Assembly: GCA_029240655.1 (NCBI GenBank)
Contig: JARDZW010000008.1
Location: 1-35,660, forward strand
Reading direction: 5' to 3'
Length of the DNA: 35,660 bases
DNA from: Chloroflexota bacterium
GTDB taxonomy: Bacteria; Chloroflexota; Limnocylindria; Limnocylindrales; CSP1-4
Part shown: piece by piece, positions 8,087 through 15,741 of the stretch
Layout: every line of letters starts with the position of its first letter
Numbering within the stretch: position 1 is the first letter of the stretch
The notes under the pieces: generated by a model
Seen by the model: only the letters and a program-made list of their open reading frames with translations
Database searches by the model: none
Told to the model about the DNA's origin: nothing
Translations under genes and position numbers: made by a program

Positions 8087-9501
8087 CGACACCGGTCGCG
8101 GAGGGACCCGCGTCGGACCTCGCCCGCCGCCTCGAACGGTTCCGGGCCGCGGTCCGGGCCGCGCCCGGCAACGAGACCGATCCCCTCCCCCATGCGCCGA
8201 TCCCGACCGCGGACCTGGCGGCGCGCCTCGCCTCGACGCTCGACGGCGAGGTCGTGACGGTCCGGGGCGGCCGGTTCGTCCGGGTGGAAGGTCGCTCGGT
8301 CGACATCCCGGTGGATCGGCGGCGGTTGGCGGGACTGCCCGGCCAGCCGCCCCCGGACCGCCCGCTCGTCTGCCTCGATACCGAGACGACGGGCCTGGCG
8401 ACGGCGGCGGGCACGGTGGCGTTCCTGATCGGGCTCGGCTGGTGGGAAGGGGAACGGTTCCGGCAGGTCCAGCTGCTGCTGCCCGACCACGCGGACGAGG
8501 GAGCACTGCTCGACGAGCTCGCCCGGCACGTCCCGCCCGACGCCTGGCTCGTGACCTACAACGGCCGAGGATTCGACTGGCCGTTGCTCGTGGCTCGCTA
8601 CCGGATGGCTCGGCGCGCGGCTCCCGTCCACGACGGGCACCTCGATCTGCTGCCGGTCGTCCGGCGCCTGTTCCGCCACCGGATGGACGACGCCCGGCTC
8701 CAGACGGTCGAGCGCGCATTGCTCGGCGTCGAGCGCCACGACGACGTCGACGGCTGGGAGATCCCCGGGCGGTATCTCGGATTCCTGCGGGGCGGACCGG
8801 CGGAGCCGTTGGCCGCGGTCGTGCGCCACAACGACGAAGACGTCCGATCCCTGGCCCGCCTCATCGCCTTGCTGGATGCGGGCTACACCTCGCCCGAGGC
8901 GCGCCGGGACGCCCCGATCGGCGATGTGGCGGGCCTCGCCCGGGCCTTCGTGCGGGCACGCCGACCCGAGGAGGCGCTGGCCTGTCTCGATGAGGTCCTC
9001 GAGCGGGCCGATGCACCGGTGTCGACGGTCGTCGAGGTGCCCCGACCCGTCGTCGCGATCACGCCCCCACGAACCGCGGTCCCGTGGTGGTCGCCGCAAG
9101 CGCGTGCCGACTTCGGCGGTCCGCCGCGGAACCGTGACCGCGGACCGTCGAGCTGGCACCGGACGGCGGCCTTCGCCGCGACCTGGGATGCACAACGTGT
9201 CGCCCTCGACCGCGCGCATCTCCTGCGCCGCCTTGGTCGGTATGCCGATTCAGCCGAGGCGTGGACGGGCGTCGCAGCCGGGCCGGGCCGGACCGCGATC
9301 GTCGCCTGGATCGAGATCGCGAAGCTCCGCGAGCACCGCCTGGGCGATCCCGCCGGCGCCCTCGAAGCGGCACTCCGGGGCGTCGCGGCGGCGGACCGAC
9401 GGCGTCAGCTCGCGCTGCCGGAACCCGCGCTGGAGGCGGACCTGCGTCATCGACTCGCACGGCTGCGCCGGCGGCTGGCTCAGCGTCGCACCGTCGCCTG
9501 A
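8083..9501 (+). CDS. DEDD-family exonuclease with C-terminal helical repeats (MrfB/YprB type)
   Basis: A 472-residue protein starting at a GTG inside the helicase stop codon. The N-terminal 85 residues are poorly defined. The RNase H-like exonuclease domain covers about 94-265 and has the DEDD acidic set: Asp99 and Glu101 in CLDTETTG, Asp165 in YNGRGFDWPLL, and His249/Asp253 in RHNDED, the H-x3-D spacing of YprB-type enzymes. The C-terminal 200 residues contain repeated Ala/Leu/Arg helices with TPR character (for example near 385-440), as in Bacillus MrfB, where this region may contact partners. Together with the upstream helicase it forms the two-component mitomycin-type repair module. Function is inferred from family and operon, but both are highly specific. 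Confidence 0.9.
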   Translation: MTTPVAEGPASDLARRLERFRAAVRAAPGNETDPLPHAPIPTADLAARLASTLDGEVVTVRGGRFVRVEGRSVDIPVDRRRLAGLPGQPPPDRPLVCLDTETTGLATAAGTVAFLIGLGWWEGERFRQVQLLLPDHADEGALLDELARHVPPDAWLVTYNGRGFDWPLLVARYRMARRAAPVHDGHLDLLPVVRRLFRHRMDDARLQTVERALLGVERHDDVDGWEIPGRYLGFLRGGPAEPLAAVVRHNDEDVRSLARLIALLDAGYTSPEARRDAPIGDVAGLARAFVRARRPEEALACLDEVLERADAPVSTVVEVPRPVVAITPPRTAVPWWSPQARADFGGPPRNRDRGPSSWHRTAAFAATWDAQRVALDRAHLLRRLGRYADSAEAWTGVAAGPGRTAIVAWIEIAKLREHRLGDPAGALEAALRGVAAADRRRQLALPEPALEADLRHRLARLRRRLAQRRTVA

Positions 9502-9519
9502 CTCCGCGCGTTCCGGCTC

Positions 9520-10506
9520 CTAGGCCTCCGCATCGAGGGCGGCTCGGACCGGGCCGGCGAGGGCTTCGAGCGTTGGACGATCGAACGGCGCCGGCCAATC
9601 GAACATCACGGCACCCAGCCCCGCATCGCGGTACCGGCGGAGCTCGGTGATCACCGAATCCACTGGCCCGGCGAACGGCGAGCCCAGCGCCATCTGCAAC
9701 GCCGCTTCGCGCGGCATCGCCTGGTGCTGGAGGATCGCGGTGAGCGCTTCGACCGCCTCCTCCCGGGTCGGGCGGATGCACGGCGCGGGCAAGCCCGCCG
9801 TCCGCTCGATCGACGTCGGGTCGCGGCCGACGACGCGGCAATGCTCGTCCAGGATCTCGCTGCGCCGGCGGAACGACTCGGGCGAATCCTGGTCCGCGTT
9901 CCAGACATCCGCGTACTGCGCCACGAACCGGAGGGTGCGCTTCTCTCCGCTCCCGCCGATGGTTAGCGGAAGCCGCTCCTGGATCGGCTGCGGATCATTG
10001 CGTGCATCGACCGCCGAAAACCACTGGCCGTCGTGGGCCACCGATCCCCCGTCCAGGAGGCCGCGACAGATCGCGGCGGCCTCGCCCATCCGGTCGAGCC
10101 GCTGGCCAAGAGACGGGAACTCGAACCCGAACGCCTGATGCTCGCGCTCGAACCATCCGGCTCCGAGACCCAGCGCCGCCCGGCCCCCCGTCGCGTGGTC
10201 CAGGGCCGTCGCCATCTTCACGAGCAGGCCCGGGTTCCGATACCCGGCGCCCGAGACGAGACAGCCCATCCGCGCCCGGCTCGTCACGCCAGCCCAACCG
10301 AACAGGATCGACCAACCCTCGAAGACCGGGCCGTCGAGGTAACCCAGGTCACCGACCCCCGCGGCGGCCTGGGGGAAGAAGTGGTCGTTGCTCCAGAGAT
10401 CGTCGAAGCCGAGCTCGTCGATGTCGTGGCCGATGGCCATCAGCGCAGGCCAGGCCACGTACTGACCCCAGACCTGGAAGCCGAGGCGGAGGCGCGTGGA
10501 AGGCAT
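9520..10506 (-). CDS. LLM-class (F420-type) flavin/deazaflavin oxidoreductase
   Basis: A 328-residue luciferase-like TIM-barrel oxidoreductase. The start at 10506 is supported by a GGAGG just upstream inside the end of the preceding gene, and the protein then begins with the family's first strand (LRLGFQVWGQYV). Typical features are the early DELGFDDLWSNDHF segment, the ALGLGAGWFEREHQAFGF motif, and LTIGGSGEKRTLRFVAQYADVWN in the phosphate-binding part of the cofactor site. Members of this branch usually use coenzyme F420, sometimes FMN. The substrate cannot be read from sequence. It is the third gene of a minus-strand operon (DegT - Gfo/Idh/MocA - LLM) under a predicted LacI-family operator, so a dehydrogenation step on the same sugar or cyclitol is a reasonable guess only. 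Confidence 0.85.
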   Translation of the reverse strand: MPSTRLRLGFQVWGQYVAWPALMAIGHDIDELGFDDLWSNDHFFPQAAAGVGDLGYLDGPVFEGWSILFGWAGVTSRARMGCLVSGAGYRNPGLLVKMATALDHATGGRAALGLGAGWFEREHQAFGFEFPSLGQRLDRMGEAAAICRGLLDGGSVAHDGQWFSAVDARNDPQPIQERLPLTIGGSGEKRTLRFVAQYADVWNADQDSPESFRRRSEILDEHCRVVGRDPTSIERTAGLPAPCIRPTREEAVEALTAILQHQAMPREAALQMALGSPFAGPVDSVITELRRYRDAGLGAVMFDWPAPFDRPTLEALAGPVRAALDAEA

Positions 10507-10508
10507 GA

Positions 10509-11567
10509 TCAAACCTCCGCCACGGTGACCACGGCGCCGGTCCGGGCGGACTCCTCGGCGGCCTCCATGATCCGCAATCCGCGCACGGAATCGAGCGGAT
10601 CGACCGGGCGCTCGCCGGTCCCCCGGACCGCATCCCGGAAGGCTTCGTAGTACCAGCGGTAGTCGCCCCTCTCGGTCGGGACCGGCGTGACCGAGCCGTC
10701 GCTCGCGTAGATGCGACCCCATCGCTCGGGCGGGTCCTCGCCGAACCCGGGATCGTCGGGGCGCAGGCCCGCCAGGAGCTGCTCCTCCTGGGGGTCGCCG
10801 TCCTCCTTCACGTACTCACCGCCGAGACCTCGGATCCGGAACCGCGGTCCGGTTCGAGCGGCGATCAACGATGTCCACAGTCGCGATCTGACGCCGCCCG
10901 CGTGGTCGATGGCGACGAACGTGGAATCCTCGACCTGACTGCCGTCCCGGCGCCGGTCCATCTGGGCAAAGACCCGGCGAGCCCCACCGAACAGGACCAG
11001 GCTGTGGTCCACGAGGTGTGCCCCCAGATCGCGATGCGGACCCCCGGCCTCCTCGGCGGTTTCGCGCCACTGGTCGCCGACGACGCCCCAGCGCTCGAAC
11101 CGCGCCTCGAAGCTGTCGATCTCCCCGAGGGTGCCTGCCGCCAGAAGGGACTTCAAGGTCAGGAAGTCTCCGTCCCCGCGTCGGTTCTGGTAGACGGACA
11201 GGATCCGCCCGGAGCGTTCGGCGGCTTCGAGCAGCGCCTCGGCTTCCGGGACATCCATCGCGATGGGCTTGTCGACGACGACGTGCCGCCCGGCCTCCAG
11301 CGCGCGGATCCCGATCGGCACATGGGACCGGTTCGGGGTCACGACGACGACCACCTCGACATCGCCGTGGTCGAGGAGCTCGTCGACGGTCGCGACGACC
11401 GTCGCTCCGGGGTGCTCGGCGGCTGCCTGCGCCCGCCGTTCCGAATTCGAGGTGGAGATGACGGCCAACCGCAGGCCGTCCACCGCATCGATGTAGGGAG
11501 CATGGAACAGGCGACCGGCCAGCCCGTAGCCGACCATGCCGACGCCGATCGAGCCGCGCGACGCCAT
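10509..11567 (-). CDS. Gfo/Idh/MocA family NAD(P)-dependent dehydrogenase
   Basis: A 352-residue enzyme with an N-terminal Rossmann fold (VGMVGYGLAGRLFHAPYI) and the family's lysine motif as VDKPIAMDVPEAEALL, where EKP is replaced by DKP with the catalytic Lys kept. A C-terminal alpha/beta substrate domain follows. Segments such as YQNRRGDGDFLTLK and HRDLGAHLVDHSLVLFG are characteristic of this family, the latter holding the Asp/His of the active site. Members oxidise or reduce hydroxyls of sugars, sugar acids and inositols. It lies between a DegT aminotransferase (10 bases upstream) and the LLM oxidoreductase (2 bases downstream). A dehydrogenase beside an aminotransferase is the usual pairing for making or removing an amino group through a keto intermediate. 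The specific substrate is unknown. Confidence 0.9.
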   Translation of the reverse strand: MASRGSIGVGMVGYGLAGRLFHAPYIDAVDGLRLAVISTSNSERRAQAAAEHPGATVVATVDELLDHGDVEVVVVVTPNRSHVPIGIRALEAGRHVVVDKPIAMDVPEAEALLEAAERSGRILSVYQNRRGDGDFLTLKSLLAAGTLGEIDSFEARFERWGVVGDQWRETAEEAGGPHRDLGAHLVDHSLVLFGGARRVFAQMDRRRDGSQVEDSTFVAIDHAGGVRSRLWTSLIAARTGPRFRIRGLGGEYVKEDGDPQEEQLLAGLRPDDPGFGEDPPERWGRIYASDGSVTPVPTERGDYRWYYEAFRDAVRGTGERPVDPLDSVRGLRIMEAAEESARTGAVVTVAEV

Positions 11568-11577
11568 CGTTCGCGCC

Positions 11578-12819
11578 CTAGCCGGCGAGGTAGGGCGTGG
11601 CGACCTCGCAGAACCGCTCGGCGACCCGCCGCGCCGCCGCCTCGTCGTCGCTCATGCGCAGCCCGAACGGCGCCAGGTTCGCGTCGAACACGCCGATGCC
11701 GATGCTCAGCGAGCGTGCCAGCAACGCGTCGGTCAGGGGCAGCATCCCGCGGTAGTAGTCGGCCTCGCCCGTGCCGTAGCAGGAGCAGTCGAAGGGGCAG
11801 CCCTTGCCGCTGACGGTCCGTCGCTGGAGCAGATGCTCCATGTTCGAATAGACGTGCCAGCCGGATGCGTCGAGCGTGATCGAGCCGAGCTCTGTGGCGA
11901 CGTTCCGGGCGACCTCCGCCGAGGGGAAGGTCACCACGAGGTGCGTTGCGAGATCGCCCTCGGGATCCACCACTGTCCGAAAGCCGAGCCCGGGCAGGTC
12001 CGCGATCATCGTCTTCACGATCTTCTTGTTCGCGCGGAGATGCGTCCGGATCAGGTCGAGCTTGCGGACCTGTGCCAGGAGCACCGCGCCCGACAGCTCC
12101 GTCATCCGGAAGTTCATGCCGAGGAACGGGCGCTCCGCGTACTTCGAGCCGAGCCGGTTCGGCGCGTGACCCTGGTCGTGGATCGCGAAGAGCCGGCCGT
12201 ACAGGTCCTCGTCGTCCGTCACGATCATCCCGCCGTCGCCGCAGGTGATGGTCTTGTACTCGTTGAAGCTGTAGACCCCGGTCGCGCCGATGCCGCCGAC
12301 GCCCTGGCCCTGGTACGTAGCGCCGAAGGCTTGCGCGCAGTCCTCGATGATCGGGATGCCGTGGCGGTCGGCGACGTCCTTCAGCTCGTCGAGCCGGGCC
12401 GGCGCCCCCAGCATGTGGACGACGATGATCGCCCGCGTCCGTGGCGTGATCCTCGCCTCGACGTCGGCCGGATCGAGGTTGAATGAGTCATCGACCTCCG
12501 CGAGGACCGGCGTCGCCCGGGCATAGACGATCGCGGAGATCGAGGCGACGAACGTGAAGCCGGGCACGATCACTTCGTCGCCGGGTCCGATCCCCAGTCC
12601 GAGCAGGGAGATCCACAGCCCGCCGGAACCGCCTCCGCTCAGGCCCAGGGCGTACCTGACCCCGGCCAACGAGGCGATCTCCACCTCGACGTGCCGGACC
12701 TTCGCCCCGAAGTCGGGATCGTCGGCACTGCCGTAACGGCTCAGGGAGCGGCTGGTAAGGACCTGCATGACCTCGGCGATCTCTTCCTCGCCGATCAGCT
12801 CTACGCCTGGTCCGGGCAT
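11578..12819 (-). CDS. DegT/DnrJ/EryC1/StrS-family PLP aminotransferase
   Basis: A 413-residue enzyme starting at the ATG at 12819, after GAGGGGAGAG. The 12 extra codons of the longer frame would begin inside the operator and are rejected. Fold-type I PLP features are clear: GDEVIVPGFTFVAS (about 80-93), IIEDCAQAFGA with Asp160 facing the PLP ring nitrogen, and Lys189 in SFNEYKTITCGDGG as the Schiff-base lysine. The family transfers amino groups to keto sugars or keto-cyclitols; scyllo-inosose aminotransferases of aminoglycoside pathways belong to it. An unusual cysteine cluster CPFDCSC sits at 341-347. Within an inositol-type locus it could act reversibly, removing the amino group from an aminocyclitol. 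That direction is inference. It is the first gene of a three-gene minus-strand operon. Confidence 0.9.
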   Translation of the reverse strand: MPGPGVELIGEEEIAEVMQVLTSRSLSRYGSADDPDFGAKVRHVEVEIASLAGVRYALGLSGGGSGGLWISLLGLGIGPGDEVIVPGFTFVASISAIVYARATPVLAEVDDSFNLDPADVEARITPRTRAIIVVHMLGAPARLDELKDVADRHGIPIIEDCAQAFGATYQGQGVGGIGATGVYSFNEYKTITCGDGGMIVTDDEDLYGRLFAIHDQGHAPNRLGSKYAERPFLGMNFRMTELSGAVLLAQVRKLDLIRTHLRANKKIVKTMIADLPGLGFRTVVDPEGDLATHLVVTFPSAEVARNVATELGSITLDASGWHVYSNMEHLLQRRTVSGKGCPFDCSCYGTGEADYYRGMLPLTDALLARSLSIGIGVFDANLAPFGLRMSDDEAAARRVAERFCEVATPYLAG

Positions 12820-12837
12820 GCCGGCTCTCCCCTCTAT

Positions 12838-12857
12838 CCGTGCAACCGATTGCACGG
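12838..12857. promoter_or_regulatory. LacI-family operator (20-bp palindrome) between divergent operons
   Basis: CCGTGCAACCGATTGCACGG has perfect 8-base arms (CCGTGCAA/TTGCACGG) around a central CCGA containing the CpG into which LacI-family hinge helices insert. It lies 18 bases before the DegT start and overlaps the -35 region of the candidate plus-strand promoter, so one repressor could control both operons. Its core recurs upstream of the CehA-like gene and lacI at 23042. Confidence 0.85.
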
Positions 12858-12877
12858 CACCCTACCAGCGCGATAAT
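12850..12877 (+). promoter_or_regulatory. candidate promoter of the iolE-SMP30-iolD operon
   Basis: TTGCAC (12850-12855) and GATAAT (12872-12877) are separated by 16 bases. The -10 box matches the consensus at five of six positions; the -35 box is weaker and forms the right arm of the operator palindrome. Repressor binding would directly exclude RNA polymerase. Confidence 0.5.
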
Positions 12878-12888
12878 CTGACCGTCAA
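12859..12888 (-). promoter_or_regulatory. candidate promoter of the DegT-Gfo-LLM operon
   Basis: On the minus strand TTGACG (complement of 12883-12888) is followed after 18 bases by TAGGGT (complement of 12859-12864). The operator begins immediately beyond the -10 box and so would cover the transcription start. The same geometry is seen for lacI at 23010-23055, which supports it. Confidence 0.45.
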
Positions 12889-12929
12889 CATCGGAGGCTG
12901 GCGGGACGAGCGGAGGGTCGGGAAACGAC

Positions 12930-13823
12930 GTGAGCGATCTCCTCGAACGAGTGGCGGGCGCGCCGATCACGTGGGGCGTGGACGGTTCACCGGGCTGGGG
13001 TTACCTGATGGACCGGGACCGGGTCCTGCGCGAGATGGTCGAAAGCGGCCTCTCGGCAACGGAGCTCGGCCCCGATGGCTACCTGCCGACTGATCCATCA
13101 GAGCTCAGGGACTACCTCGCTCAGTTCGACCTGAGCATCGTCGGCGGCTTCGTGCCGGCCCTGCTGTATCGGCCCGACCAGATCGCGGCCCAGCTCGAGT
13201 ACGTGACGCGGGCGGCACGACAGCTGGCGAGTACGGGCTCCAAGGTATTGGTGCTGGGGCCGTCGTCGCATCATCCCGGGTATGACACGTCGGTCGACAT
13301 GAACGCCGACGAATGGACGGCGTTCCTCACCAACCTGCGGCGCCTCGAGGGTGTCGTCAACGACGCTGGTCTCGAGACCGCCCTGCACCCGCATTGGGGC
13401 ATGGCGATCGAGACCGGCAAGCACATCGACCGATTGCTCGAATCGTCCTCCGTGGGCCTGTGTCTCGACACCGGCCACGTCTACCTGGCCGGCACGGATC
13501 CCGTCGATGTCGCGCGCGCGGCGCGCGGTCGGGTCCTCCACGTCCACCTCAAGGACGTCGACCCGGCCAAGGCCGCGCAGGTTCGGAGCGGCGAGGTCCC
13601 CTTCCGCGAGTCCGTCATCGACGGCCTGTTCGTGCCCCTCGGGCAGGGTGGCGTCGACATCGCCGGGGTGATCGCCGCGCTCGAAGCCGACGGGTACCGC
13701 GGCTGGTACGTCATCGAGCAGGACGTGTCGCTCAAGGGCGAGCCCCCGGCCGGCGAGGGCCCGAAGACGGACGCCGTCGCCAGCGTCGCGTACCTGGGCA
13801 GCCTGGCCGGAGCGCCTGCGTGA
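12930..13823 (+). CDS. IolE/MocC-like inosose dehydratase or sugar-phosphate isomerase/epimerase
   Basis: A 297-residue xylose-isomerase-like TIM barrel (AP endonuclease family 2) starting at GTG 12930, with CGGAGGG upstream. Family features include PITWGVDG near the start, LHPHWGMAIET (metal ligands), LCLDTGHVYLAG, VLHVHLKDVDP and GWYVIEQD. These match IolE, which dehydrates scyllo-inosose (2-keto-myo-inositol) to the dione acted on by IolD, and MocC of rhizopine catabolism. A second relative is at 33206. IolD lies in the same operon five genes downstream, which supports a cyclitol role. Exact substrate is not fixed, since this superfamily is broad. Its stop overlaps the SMP-30 start by 4 bases, the first of three GTGA junctions in a row. 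Confidence 0.8.
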   Translation: MSDLLERVAGAPITWGVDGSPGWGYLMDRDRVLREMVESGLSATELGPDGYLPTDPSELRDYLAQFDLSIVGGFVPALLYRPDQIAAQLEYVTRAARQLASTGSKVLVLGPSSHHPGYDTSVDMNADEWTAFLTNLRRLEGVVNDAGLETALHPHWGMAIETGKHIDRLLESSSVGLCLDTGHVYLAGTDPVDVARAARGRVLHVHLKDVDPAKAAQVRSGEVPFRESVIDGLFVPLGQGGVDIAGVIAALEADGYRGWYVIEQDVSLKGEPPAGEGPKTDAVASVAYLGSLAGAPA

Positions 13824-14743
13824 GCCAGCGGGCAGTGAGCGGCCTCGAGTCGACGTGCGTCCTCCCGGTGGGGGCCATGCTGGGTGAGTGCCCGACCTGG
13901 AACCCCGCCGACGCCCGGCTCTACTGGATCGACATCGACGGCCGGGCGATCCACCGGTACGACCCGGCGTCCGGTCTCGACGAGCAGCGTCCGACCCCGG
14001 GGCGTCCTGGCTCGCTGGCCCTCACCGCCACCCCGGGACGACTCCTCGTCGCGCTGGAGGGCCGGCTCGGCTTCTTCGAGTGGCCCTCGGGAGCTTGGAG
14101 TGACTGGATCGCGCTCGAGCCGGAGGGGCTCGGCAATCGCCTCAACGACGGGCGATGCGACCCGGCCGGCCGTTTCTGGGTCGGGTCGATGTTCGATCCC
14201 GCCGCGGCCGGCAAGACCACGGGGCTGCTCCATCGGATCGAACCGGACGGATCGGCGGTCACGGTGCGGTCGCGGATCGGCGTGGCGAACGGGCTCGCGT
14301 TCTCGCCGGACGGGCGAACGATGTACTTCGCCGACACCCACCGCGAGACCGTCTGGGCCTACGACTACGACGTCGATACCGGCGCGGCGACCAACGAGCG
14401 AGTCTTCCTGGACTTCGGGCCGTTGCCGGGCCGGCCGGACGGGGCGGCCGTCGACGAAGCCGGCTGCTACTGGATCGCCTGCGTCACGGGCGGGACGGTC
14501 CTGCGGATCACGCCGACGGGGACCATCGATCGGCGGATCCGCGTGCCGGTCTCGAAACCGACGATGCCGGCGTTCGGCGGCCCGGGTCTCGGGACGCTGT
14601 TCATCACCACGATCGGTGGCGGTGGATCCCACGGGGTCGACCCGAGCGAGCCCGACGCCGGCGGCCTCTTCGCGCTCGAGCCCGGTGTGAGCGGGTTGCC
14701 CGAGCCGCAGTTCGCCGGCGGTCCAAGCGCGGGGGTGATGTGA
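13820..14743 (+). CDS. SMP-30/gluconolactonase-family sugar lactonase
   Basis: A 307-residue six-bladed beta-propeller of the SMP-30/gluconolaconase/LRE family starting with GTG inside the upstream stop. Metal-site signatures are visible: Glu in MLGECPTW near the N-terminus, Asn/Asp in RLNDGRCDPAGRFWVGS, and NGLAFSPDGRTMYFADT with the Asn and Asp that bind Ca/Zn. YWIDIDGRAIHRYDP and DGAAVDEAGCYWIA are typical blade strands. It hydrolyses lactones of aldonic acids. A lactonase next to dehydrogenases suggests that a sugar or cyclitol-derived aldehyde or hemiacetal is oxidised to a lactone and opened. No signal peptide is seen, so it is cytoplasmic. Substrate is unknown. Confidence 0.88.
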   Translation: MSQRAVSGLESTCVLPVGAMLGECPTWNPADARLYWIDIDGRAIHRYDPASGLDEQRPTPGRPGSLALTATPGRLLVALEGRLGFFEWPSGAWSDWIALEPEGLGNRLNDGRCDPAGRFWVGSMFDPAAAGKTTGLLHRIEPDGSAVTVRSRIGVANGLAFSPDGRTMYFADTHRETVWAYDYDVDTGAATNERVFLDFGPLPGRPDGAAVDEAGCYWIACVTGGTVLRITPTGTIDRRIRVPVSKPTMPAFGGPGLGTLFITTIGGGGSHGVDPSEPDAGGLFALEPGVSGLPEPQFAGGPSAGVM

Positions 14744-15741
14744 GCGCGGCGACGCTTCCGCCGGTCTGGTTCGAGCGACCGGTGCTCGCCGAGCTCGCGG
14801 CGAGCGTGGCGGCCCGATGCACGATCCTGGGACCGGCCACGGGCGACGACCCGTTCGCCGGCCTCGGCACGGCCATCGCCGCGGTCGTGGGGGCCGCGCC
14901 GTACGGCGACACGGCGATGGAGCGCGCCCCGGGACTGGTAGTCATCGCCCGGACCGGCATCGGCTACGACGCGATCGACGTCGCGGCCGCGACCCGACGC
15001 GGGATCCTGGTCTGCAACACGCCCGACGGCCCGACGATCTCGACGGCCGAACATGCGGTCACGCTGATGTTGCTCGTCGCCAAGAACGTGAAGGCCGCCG
15101 AGGGCGCGCTCCGGGCCGGCAGCGCGGCGGGCTACTACAGCCGCCACGACGGCATCGAGCTCGATGGGAAGGTCCTTGGCCTGGTCGGCTTCGGTCGGAT
15201 CGCGCGGCATGTCGCCCGGATCGCCGCTGGCCTCGGGATGCGCGTCGCGACCTTCGACCCGTACCTCCCCGCCTCCGCCGTGCCCGCCGGGATCGACCGG
15301 GCGGACAGCCTCGACGCACTCCTGGCGGGCGCCGACGTCGTGTCCGTGCACGTCCCCCTGACCGACGAGTCGCGCGGCCTCTTCGGTGCCGCCCAGTTCG
15401 CGGCGATGAAACCGGGCGCCGTATTCATCAACACGGCCCGCGGCGGTCTGGTGGACCAGGGCGCCCTCCTCGGCGCGCTCGATGCTGGGCACCTGTTCGG
15501 CGCGGGCCTCGACGTCACGTCGCCGGAGCCGCTCCCCCCGGGCCATCCGTTGCTGGGTCGCGACGACGTCGTCGTCACCCCGCACGTCGCCTCCGCGACC
15601 GCGGACGGCAAGGCGCGCGTCTTCCGGGTTGCCTTCGAGGCGGCCATGGCCGCTGTCGAGGGGCGCCGGCCGGAACATCTGGTCAATCCCGAGGTCTGGG
15701 AGCGCAACGCATCGGCGCCGTACGCAGGAGTGGGCAAGTGA
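14740..15741 (+). CDS. NAD-dependent D-2-hydroxyacid dehydrogenase
   Basis: A 333-residue enzyme starting with GTG within the SMP-30 stop. It has the two-domain D-isomer 2-hydroxyacid dehydrogenase layout: a catalytic N-terminal part, then the nucleotide-binding domain with LGLVGFGRIARHVARIAAGLGMRV (third glycine of the GxGxxG replaced by Ala). The substrate and catalytic residues are also recognisable: the Arg in NTARGGLVDQGAL, the acidic residue near LDVTSPEPLP, and the His in VTPHVASAT. Enzymes of this type interconvert 2-keto acids and 2-hydroxyacids, for example phosphoglycerate, glyoxylate/hydroxypyruvate or sugar-acid derivatives. In this operon it probably handles a hydroxyacid or keto acid from ring cleavage or lactone opening, but the substrate is unproven. 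Confidence 0.88.
   Translation: MSAATLPPVWFERPVLAELAASVAARCTILGPATGDDPFAGLGTAIAAVVGAAPYGDTAMERAPGLVVIARTGIGYDAIDVAAATRRGILVCNTPDGPTISTAEHAVTLMLLVAKNVKAAEGALRAGSAAGYYSRHDGIELDGKVLGLVGFGRIARHVARIAAGLGMRVATFDPYLPASAVPAGIDRADSLDALLAGADVVSVHVPLTDESRGLFGAAQFAAMKPGAVFINTARGGLVDQGALLGALDAGHLFGAGLDVTSPEPLPPGHPLLGRDDVVVTPHVASATADGKARVFRVAFEAAMAAVEGRRPEHLVNPEVWERNASAPYAGVGK

Noticed and set aside
6155-8719. Open frame of 854 codons on the minus strand
   Set aside because: It is antisense to the helicase and exonuclease genes, both of which have intact catalytic motifs. Its product is low-complexity and Arg-rich with no recognisable domain.
9501-9520. Terminator between the convergent MrfB-like and LLM genes
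   Set aside because: The short gap has no stem of useful length and no T-run. The same holds for the convergent junctions at 20331-20336 and 29600-29610.
12820-12855. Extended N-terminus of the DegT protein beginning within the operator
   Set aside because: The same five residues would begin the CehA-like frame, because both derive from the shared operator sequence. Good ribosome sites or family alignment favour the downstream starts.
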